This document shows, piece by piece, positions 57,854 through 64,000 of a stretch of 64,000 bases of DNA. Position 1 is the first letter of the stretch. Each line of letters opens with the position of its first letter. Origin of the DNA: Oceanococcus sp. HetDA_MAG_MS8. GTDB taxonomy: Bacteria; Pseudomonadota; Gammaproteobacteria; Nevskiales; Oceanococcaceae. The notes under the pieces are model-generated. The model had not been told where the DNA came from, did no database searches, and saw only the letters and a list, made by a program, of their open reading frames with translations. Location: contig JAHCMK010000004.1 of NCBI GenBank assembly GCA_019192445.1, forward strand, positions 62,001-126,000, written 5' to 3'. The translations under genes and the position numbers were made by a program.

Positions 57854-59812
57854 TCAGGGGGATTCGACTTCGCGTGCAAGGTCGAGCATGCGTGCGTATT
57901 TGAAACGCGCATCGATCAGGTAGCTGTTCAACTGATCACGCCGCTTTTTGCGCTGCTCTTCGAATATCAGTACGAGTTGCTTCTGGACCCGCAAGCGGAG
58001 CGCTCTGCGCTGCCGCAGCATGTCAGGGTGCATCTCAGCCTCCACAATGGGTTGTTCCAGTGCGAAATACATGGAGAGAAGCAGATGAGGCTCAGCATCG
58101 AGCAACCACAACTGAAGCCATTGTGGATGACCGACATCATCAAGCAGCAAGGTAGTCGCTGTAACGGACAGCTGCTTCAACTGCCCCTCCACGATCTGTA
58201 TGCAACGACTCAGAAGCGCCTTTGCGACTCCGAGCTCGCCCTTAGCAGCCGCCGAGTCAGCAAGCGCGATCGCGGCTTCAACACTGGGGAGATCGCTCAG
58301 ATCGCTTCGCAATAACCGAAGCCAGTAGTCCGAAGCTGTCGACGCTCGGTAGTCATCAGCTTGCTCGGCTCGGCGACGAAACCTGGTGGAGCGAAGACAC
58401 ACGGCCGCATCACCCATAGCTTCACGATACTCATCGCAGCTTATCTCGCCGTGCTGAAACAGGGCCTTCAGCACCGCCGATGATTGCTCAACTGGACGTT
58501 CGCTGGTGGGCTCGGCCACGCGACGCTGCGCTTTTCCCCGTTCTGATAACCATGACCACCCGATCCCGAGCAAAGCCTGCGAGGTATAGGGCCCATCCGT
58601 TGCCACGCGACCGAAAATCGGCGTGGCCGTTGCAGCCGAGTTCGCATTCAGGAATTGCCACCCCAGCACCAAGTTCGCCTTGTCGACCAGCGCCTGAATC
58701 TGAAGATCGTTGCTTTTTGTTTGTCCAATTCGGTCGAGCACCGCCCATGCGCGCTGTGGCTCCCCACTGGCCATGAGGGCTGTCGCCAGGTTGTACCGCA
58801 TATACATTGCAGAGCGCAATATCTTGACTGAACTGCTGCTTGCGCCTCCCAGGTGCGGGCCTTCCAGCAGTAGTGCTGCGGCCTCTGGATAACGTGAGAG
58901 CGCCAACAGTGCCATCGACTTCAGGTGCCGATATTGCATCTCTTCAATGGGTCGAGAGGGTGATATCGACAGTTCCGATACTCCCCTGTAATCACCGACC
59001 CGAAACTGCAATGCCGCCAACCGCAAACGCGCCGTGACCAAATCCTGCGTGATTCCGCTGAGAGATTCCCAGTGATCAATTGCCCGCTGAGCTGTACGCC
59101 CCCAACCATGAGTGATGGCGCAGGCTGCCAGCACTCGCATCTCCTCAACTGTGTAATCCGTCACCTCGACTGTCCTGAGAAGAGCGAACAACGCGCTGAC
59201 GATTTCCGAGCTCTTTTCCTGTTGGAAGCAAGACTCTCTAATTACCCGCCACACCGGCCGTTGCAGACGCTGTACCCGGTCTGGAATTTCCCCAGGGTCG
59301 ACTCCGGGCAGCCAATCCACCGCAGCTCGCCACCACGAAGCCTCCATGCGCAGCGGCCATTGGGATATCTCGACCCATTCTCGAAAAAGACCACGCTGAA
59401 AGGAAATTGCAATCTCACGGGTGGTGGGCGCAACCTCAGTCTTTAACAAGGGCGAGCCCAGCCCGTCTATGGCACTAACTAGCAACGCAGGTTGAACCCC
59501 TGCCGGTGATTCGAGACGAACGCTGCAGCTATGGCCCAGAGGTGCGAATTGACCTACTTGCTGAGGTTTCGAAGCACCGAGCAGTTCCGCGCGGTATGCC
59601 GAGCAAGGCTTGTCTGCATCAGGAAGAACGAATATTTGCAATCCGTCGGCGTGTGAGTCCAGGGTCGCCCCTGGCTCTTTGATCAAATTGACCTGGTGCT
59701 GCTCCCAGTCCCAATACAACTGATGTGTATTCTCGGAGATTGGTCGCTGCCCGAGGCACGGTGCCATGAAAGCTCCGAGCGCAACGGCAGTGACCCGTCG
59801 TTTCCAGGCCAT
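57854..59812 (-). CDS. Unrecognised 652-residue exported protein of the DUF1329/DUF1302 operon
   Basis: Not recognised as a named family. It begins MAWKRRVTAVALGAFMAPCL, a likely signal peptide. From about residue 220 the sequence is helical, with TPR-like pairs such as AITHGWGRTAQRAIDHWESL, LRLAALQFRVGDYRGVSELS and LALSRYPEAAALLLEG, suggesting a periplasmic protein-protein scaffold. The tail is strongly basic and helical (RQRRALRLRVQKQL, RKKRRDQL). The ATG at 59812 is ten bases after the YCF48-like gene's stop, so it is in the same operon. Function probably relates to the envelope transport proteins encoded upstream. Confidence 0.68.
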   Translation of the reverse strand: MAWKRRVTAVALGAFMAPCLGQRPISENTHQLYWDWEQHQVNLIKEPGATLDSHADGLQIFVLPDADKPCSAYRAELLGASKPQQVGQFAPLGHSCSVRLESPAGVQPALLVSAIDGLGSPLLKTEVAPTTREIAISFQRGLFREWVEISQWPLRMEASWWRAAVDWLPGVDPGEIPDRVQRLQRPVWRVIRESCFQQEKSSEIVSALFALLRTVEVTDYTVEEMRVLAACAITHGWGRTAQRAIDHWESLSGITQDLVTARLRLAALQFRVGDYRGVSELSISPSRPIEEMQYRHLKSMALLALSRYPEAAALLLEGPHLGGASSSSVKILRSAMYMRYNLATALMASGEPQRAWAVLDRIGQTKSNDLQIQALVDKANLVLGWQFLNANSAATATPIFGRVATDGPYTSQALLGIGWSWLSERGKAQRRVAEPTSERPVEQSSAVLKALFQHGEISCDEYREAMGDAAVCLRSTRFRRRAEQADDYRASTASDYWLRLLRSDLSDLPSVEAAIALADSAAAKGELGVAKALLSRCIQIVEGQLKQLSVTATTLLLDDVGHPQWLQLWLLDAEPHLLLSMYFALEQPIVEAEMHPDMLRQRRALRLRVQKQLVLIFEEQRKKRRDQLNSYLIDARFKYARMLDLAREVESP

Positions 59813-59822
59813 CACACGCCGA

Positions 59823-60851
59823 CTATCCGCCGTCCGCCAACCGCGCAGTGATCGTCGCTTCTGAGCTGGTACGCACCACGCCGACATCCGTTGCTAACAG
59901 AAAGTGATCCCCAACGGTCAAAACATCATTGAACGAACCGGTGTTTTCCCCGTCGAATTCATGAGCAAGTGCCAACGGCTGAACCTCACCAGACGCCTGC
60001 ATCAGCAGCAGCTTTCGGTTGAGTGTCGTAACCAGAAACTGCTCCGCGGTCAGTGGCGCCACGGAAGTCAGCCCGAGAACCGTACCGGTTTCCAGTTGTT
60101 CCCAGTTTCCGGATCCAAGGTCGCGGGTCAGAAATGCGTTACCACGCATGCCGACGATAAGCGCGCCGTCCTCGCCGTATTGGGCCACGGAATAGAAGGA
60201 CCCGTCGTAGGGTGAATCGAGCTGCTGCCACTGCTGACCATCATCGCTGCTTGCGATGAAGCCCATCTCACCGACAAGCGACCAGCGTCCCGTGTCGAAT
60301 TGGTCAATGGAATATAAATGCACGGCGGCATCGGTCACAGCGGGAGCATCGACAGTCGTCCAGCTATCCCCACCGTCCCGCGTTTGCAGAAAAGTACCGA
60401 AAGCACCGACAGCGAAACCCTCTTCGACCGAAATGAATTTCACATCCAGCAGTGGGCCCGCACCATTTGGCTCGAAGCGTTGCAGCTGCCAATCCTGTCC
60501 GCCATTCTCGCTTCGCAGAATGACGCCGTCATGGCCGACGACCCAGCCATGTTGCTCATCCACGAAATGGACCGCCGTCAGCAGCGAATCAACAGGAACA
60601 ATCACTTGCTGCCAGGCGGCTCCATCGTTGGAGCGCAGAACATGCCCGCGTTCGCCAACCGCAACAAATCCGGCACCGACTCTCTCGATATCCAGGATCA
60701 ACCCGTCTGCCGCCAATGGATAGGGTTTCGACGCTTGCGGCTGGGTGTCATTCTCATCCGCAATGGCAATACCACTGAACGCCATTGCGAGAATCAGGGC
60801 CAGAGCACTCGGGCACAAGGGACGAACGCTTTGCATTTTCATAGTCGCCAT
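59823..60851 (-). CDS. YCF48/HCF136-like BNR beta-propeller protein
   Basis: A 342-residue exported protein: signal peptide SALALILAMAFSGIAIA and then repeated blades with the BNR pattern, for example VGERGHVLRSNDGAAWQQVI, VGHDGVILRSENGGQDWQLQ and VGAFGTFLQTRDGGDSWTTV. YCF48-like proteins in non-photosynthetic bacteria are commonly encoded with RND transporters, DUF1302 and DUF1329. It follows DUF1302 by two bases. The ATGs at 60851, 60842 and 60836 are in frame; the true one is uncertain. Probable assembly or accessory role in an envelope complex. Confidence 0.82.
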   Translation of the reverse strand: MATMKMQSVRPLCPSALALILAMAFSGIAIADENDTQPQASKPYPLAADGLILDIERVGAGFVAVGERGHVLRSNDGAAWQQVIVPVDSLLTAVHFVDEQHGWVVGHDGVILRSENGGQDWQLQRFEPNGAGPLLDVKFISVEEGFAVGAFGTFLQTRDGGDSWTTVDAPAVTDAAVHLYSIDQFDTGRWSLVGEMGFIASSDDGQQWQQLDSPYDGSFYSVAQYGEDGALIVGMRGNAFLTRDLGSGNWEQLETGTVLGLTSVAPLTAEQFLVTTLNRKLLLMQASGEVQPLALAHEFDGENTGSFNDVLTVGDHFLLATDVGVVRTSSEATITARLADGG

Positions 60852-60853
60852 GC

Positions 60854-63349
60854 CTAGAACTGATACTTCAGGAAGAAGCCAAGGTTGTCGCGGTCCGCGT
60901 AGTTGTTATCACGCCCTGCCCCGGTAAACATGTTGTACGCCAGCGTGAAGGAATAACCACGCTCATGCTGGACTTCCAGTAGCAAGTTGAGCTGTTTCCG
61001 GCCCTCGACAAAGTTGGCCGCCGGCCCCGGAGCATTGCCGTGGATGTCGTGCTGCCAGATAAACAGAGGCTGGACACTGATCCCCGGCAAGACCGATTCG
61101 TAACGAATCCGACCGACCACCCGGTAACCCCAGGAGAAGGCATCAGCAAATGCACTACGACGTTCCTGAAACGGATTAAAGCGCAATCCATCGGGGCCGA
61201 CTGTGCAGGTTGGATTGCTTGAGCAGGCCAACTGTGAACCATCCGCACCGCTGCCGTCGGCACCTGCACTGGCGTGCGTTGTAGCCGTGTAGGGCCCTTC
61301 AATCTGCAGCTCATGGAAATCGGGCATGTTCAGCACATGGGTGGCCGCAAGCTCGTACAGCAGAATGACCTGGTCGGCGAAAATCCAGTTTTCCGAGGCC
61401 CCCAGAACCCGAGTGGCCCCCAGGTTGTACTGATTCACCTGACCGTCAATCCAGCCCTGGATATAGCTGTTCGGCGCAGTTTCCCCGATCGTGCCATGCC
61501 GGTAAGGCTCGATAAAACTCGGGAATGACCGGGCCGAACCCGGTAGCGAGCCCACGATCAGATTGATCGTATCGGTGTATGGATTCTCACCCCTCGCATC
61601 AACGAAGTCATTGCTGCCATAGGTCACGATGTTTCCTGATTCGTCATACCCGCGACTCGCCTGAGAACCGGCACAACCAATGCTCTGGTCATGGCAGCGA
61701 GTGAGGGTTGGCCCCAGCGCCGCAAAGGCCAGGTCGGCAATCGCCACCTGCAGCGGCAAATTGGGTCGGTACGCGACCTCACCTTGGAAGGAGTATTCCC
61801 CGAAGGTGGTATTAAAGCTCACCCCGTACATCTGAATGTCTTCCGGGTACTGCAACTGAACCTTGATCGAGTCCAGTGCCAGGGTGTCGTTGAGCGGCTC
61901 GTTGGGGTTGCCCACTAGCAGATTGGTCAGACCGGTCAGCGCCGTGACCGGGTTGGTTGCGCCGAAGTCCGTAAGCAATACTCCCGGGTTCGTCACTGCC
62001 AGCTGGGCGACCTCCAGAGCCAGAGCGGTCTGTGCTTGCAGCGAACTGGTCAGCGGCAGATTCGGGCATGCCTGCAAAAACTCAAAGGTGTTCGTTGCAT
62101 CAATTCCTGCGGTATTGCCTTCGCGACGCGCACAGCTGGCGTCAGCTGCATAGAAACTCGCATACGGCAATTTGGAATGATAGTTCATGAAGTACAGACC
62201 AAACTCCGTACCGTTATTCAGGTCATAGAAGTAACGCTTCAATGCGACACCAAACTGGCCACTGTCTCTGGCTCGTCTTTCTGGCAGCAGTTCACCCGTT
62301 GGAGACAAGGGCGTAATCAAAGCCAATGGGTTGTCCACGAAGGACGCGACGCCATCCGGGTCTTCATGGCCACTGAATGTCAGGTTGACGTTGTCGCGCA
62401 GGTTGTCACTACCCACATCAATGAACGACATAAAGGAGCCCGGCGTGGGTATCTCGATGGGCTCCCATTCGTACTGGTAGTACACCTCAAGATCGATGTC
62501 CCAGAATGCCTGGGTACTTGCCCGGATCATTCCGACAGGCAGGAAAAGCTCTTCCAGCAAGCCGAAGCCAAGGCGATACAGGCTGTTGGCATTCACGGGC
62601 TGGGCCTGATTCACGCTGTTAACGACGGCCACTGTGCTCTGCCCCCAGTTAACCGTTTGCCGTCCCACCCGGAAAATGAGGTCACGGTCACCAAAAAATG
62701 GTGTCGTCCCGTAGAAATTGAAGTCCAGCAGGTCATACCGCAACCCCGCCTGTTCGGCTGTCCGATGATCGCGATCTTCCCGAACAACCTCACCGGGACC
62801 ATAGACCTGATCAAAATAGCGGTTTGAGGTCTGCGTGTTCCCTGTCGTGCCAGTGCGGTCGACATTCTCTGCCGTGACCCGGTTTGGGTGAAACTCCTCG
62901 AAGTCGTAGTTGACGTAGTCGTATATCCCGATTCCGCGTGCGAAGAAGCCGAAGTTTCCCCATTCAATCGTGATGTCGTTGTTGATCTTCAACGGGGCCT
63001 GGGTGATGTCGCCGCGGTCGTAGTTCAGGTTGCCGTCATCCAGGTTGACGGAGGCGACACCTGGCGCACGCGCCAACTGCTGAGCCGGGTGAATCTGCTC
63101 GCGGTGCACGCCCTGACAGTACTGGTATGGGCCAGAACACAGATCAGGGTCCAGGTTGAGCTTGCCCACGAGAAAGTCCTTGCGGTTCTCGATTCGCCAG
63201 CTGTACCCGAAGGTCCCGGTGTTATTAAGCACCCCGGAGAAGTTCTCACCGAAGGCCGAAAAATCAAACTGAATCGCCTGAGCCCCGAAACTGAGGGCAA
63301 CCAGGGTCACTCCGGACGCAGCCCGGCTTAGCAAGTTGGTAGCACGCAT
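60854..63349 (-). CDS. DUF1302 family outer-membrane protein
   Basis: An 831-residue predicted beta-barrel of the DUF1302 family. A signal peptide VTLVALSFGAQA is followed by FDFSAFGENFSGVLNNTGTF and SWRIENRKDFLVGKLN, typical of the family start. RVGRQTVNWGQSTVAVVNSV is the most conserved DUF1302 stretch. The C-terminus LGFFLKYQF ends in Phe, as outer-membrane proteins do. GGGAG precedes the ATG by nine bases. It lies 23 bases after the DUF1329 gene. Such pairs occur in lipid, steroid or hydrocarbon transport loci. Confidence 0.87.
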   Translation of the reverse strand: MRATNLLSRAASGVTLVALSFGAQAIQFDFSAFGENFSGVLNNTGTFGYSWRIENRKDFLVGKLNLDPDLCSGPYQYCQGVHREQIHPAQQLARAPGVASVNLDDGNLNYDRGDITQAPLKINNDITIEWGNFGFFARGIGIYDYVNYDFEEFHPNRVTAENVDRTGTTGNTQTSNRYFDQVYGPGEVVREDRDHRTAEQAGLRYDLLDFNFYGTTPFFGDRDLIFRVGRQTVNWGQSTVAVVNSVNQAQPVNANSLYRLGFGLLEELFLPVGMIRASTQAFWDIDLEVYYQYEWEPIEIPTPGSFMSFIDVGSDNLRDNVNLTFSGHEDPDGVASFVDNPLALITPLSPTGELLPERRARDSGQFGVALKRYFYDLNNGTEFGLYFMNYHSKLPYASFYAADASCARREGNTAGIDATNTFEFLQACPNLPLTSSLQAQTALALEVAQLAVTNPGVLLTDFGATNPVTALTGLTNLLVGNPNEPLNDTLALDSIKVQLQYPEDIQMYGVSFNTTFGEYSFQGEVAYRPNLPLQVAIADLAFAALGPTLTRCHDQSIGCAGSQASRGYDESGNIVTYGSNDFVDARGENPYTDTINLIVGSLPGSARSFPSFIEPYRHGTIGETAPNSYIQGWIDGQVNQYNLGATRVLGASENWIFADQVILLYELAATHVLNMPDFHELQIEGPYTATTHASAGADGSGADGSQLACSSNPTCTVGPDGLRFNPFQERRSAFADAFSWGYRVVGRIRYESVLPGISVQPLFIWQHDIHGNAPGPAANFVEGRKQLNLLLEVQHERGYSFTLAYNMFTGAGRDNNYADRDNLGFFLKYQF

Positions 63350-63372
63350 TTGTCTGTCTCCCAGAAGCTCGG

Positions 63373-64000
63373 TTACTTCGATGCCTGCTTCTGAACAGTG
63401 TTTGGTTCAAAGTGGCGATCGGAGAAACTCACGGTCTGGTCGTAAGGCCGCCCTTCATTCTGCATGGCAGTCGCAAAGTAACGCCCGCTATTCAGGTGGT
63501 AGATGATTTCGGGCTGCGTGCTCGTGGCCTGGATATTGGTGTTGTCCATCAGATGTCCTTCCTGGAACTGCATCAGCTTGCCTTCGTGGTCGTAGGCGTC
63601 AATGGCGACGACATTCCAGGAATCTTCATCCAGGTAAATGGTTCGCTTGCTGAAGGTATGACGGTTATCCGGTTTGTTATTGGCTTCGACAACCCACACG
63701 CGACGCAACTCGTAACGCGGCAAATCCTGGTTCACATGATTCGGCGAGGCAATTTCGTCATAGGTCGTCGGCGGCGTGCCGATCTTGTAAGAGTTGGCCG
63801 GGATATACATTTCCCGCTTTCCAATCATCTTCCAGCTGAAACGCTCCAGGACGCCGTTGTACATGTCCACCTGGTCATAGAACTGGTGGCCGTCGGTGCC
63901 CTCGTAGGGGTTGTCACAACAGACCGCTGGGGCGCGACGAATCCGCTTCAGCGCCGGGGCATACAGCCAGGCCGAACGACCTTCCGGTCCGAATCCAGCT
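63373..64000 (-). CDS. DUF1329 family protein, N-terminal part outside window
   Basis: The frame is open through the window edge, so only the C-terminal 208 residues are visible. They include GRSAWLYAPALKRIRRAPAV, FYDQVDMYNG, KREMYIPANSYKI and DLPRYELRRVWVVEANNK, all characteristic of DUF1329, which has a LolA-like fold and partners DUF1302 proteins. It is the first visible gene of the minus-strand operon DUF1329, DUF1302, YCF48-like and the unknown protein. An RND transporter is expected in such clusters and may lie beyond the edge. A GTG at 63870 is internal, not the start. Confidence 0.85.
   Translation of the reverse strand, partial: AGFGPEGRSAWLYAPALKRIRRAPAVCCDNPYEGTDGHQFYDQVDMYNGVLERFSWKMIGKREMYIPANSYKIGTPPTTYDEIASPNHVNQDLPRYELRRVWVVEANNKPDNRHTFSKRTIYLDEDSWNVVAIDAYDHEGKLMQFQEGHLMDNTNIQATSTQPEIIYHLNSGRYFATAMQNEGRPYDQTVSFSDRHFEPNTVQKQASK

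Noticed and set aside
57546-57923. Plus-strand frame of 125 residues after nrdB
   Set aside because: It passes through the terminator and runs into the opposite-strand operon gene; no domain seen.

Overview
The window is chromosomal DNA of a Gram-negative gammaproteobacterium. The evidence is an E. coli-type glutamate synthase, OmpA and porin outer-membrane proteins, OMPLA, HrpB, TruC, SufE, class Ia ribonucleotide reductase with two ATP cones, and an arginine succinyltransferase operon. Lipid-related RND, DUF1302 and DUF1329 proteins are typical of marine or hydrocarbon-associated groups such as Nevskiales/Salinisphaerales, but that placement is a guess. No phage, transposase, integrase or CRISPR gene was seen.

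Layout: 1-3.6 kb holds gltD (5' cut off), pyrF, hemE and tag. 3.7-7.7 kb encodes an Ig-like lipoprotein and an OmpA/TSP3 protein. 7.8-12.6 kb has a NUDIX-metallo-beta-lactamase fusion, a porin and a DUF885 lipoprotein. 12.7-19.6 kb has truC, TSUP and EamA transporters, tRNA-Pro, folD, and a LysR regulator between two pirin genes. 19.8-24.2 kb has an S15 hydrolase, a PAS/ATPase protein lacking the usual phospho-acceptor histidine, pldA and tRNA-Thr. 24.5-27.6 kb is a compact signalling cassette: SpoIIE phosphatase, MetOD1-like protein, histidine kinase and a convergent receiver. 27.7-30.2 kb has coaX, a thioesterase, a small membrane protein and a third TSUP transporter. 30.2-35.5 kb is a TetR-controlled RND, LolA-fold and beta-barrel operon. 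A 0.75 kb noncoding stretch with two copies of a 176-bp element follows, then a subtilase lipoprotein, hrpB, a DAHP synthase, a degenerate GGDEF protein and a Rossmann-fold protein.

43.5-50.2 kb is an apparent five-gene catabolic operon (astC/argD, astA, astD, DUF1338, D-2-hydroxyglutarate dehydrogenase-like) divergent from an Lrp/AsnC regulator. 50.2-50.7 kb is a noncoding repeat cluster. 50.7-57.2 kb has sufE and manC, divergent from nrdA-nrdB, whose promoter carries two NrdR-box-like sites and a DnaA box.

57.2-57.85 kb contains no credible gene but has short repeats and a run of hairpins ending in a terminator. The window ends with a minus-strand operon of DUF1329 (5' cut off), DUF1302, a YCF48-like protein and an unrecognised 652-residue exported protein, probably an envelope or lipid-transport system. 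The best candidates for undescribed biology are the 24.5-27.6 kb cassette, the structured 57.2-57.7 kb region and the unknown member of the DUF1329/DUF1302 operon. All functions are inferred by reading the sequence; no database search was run.
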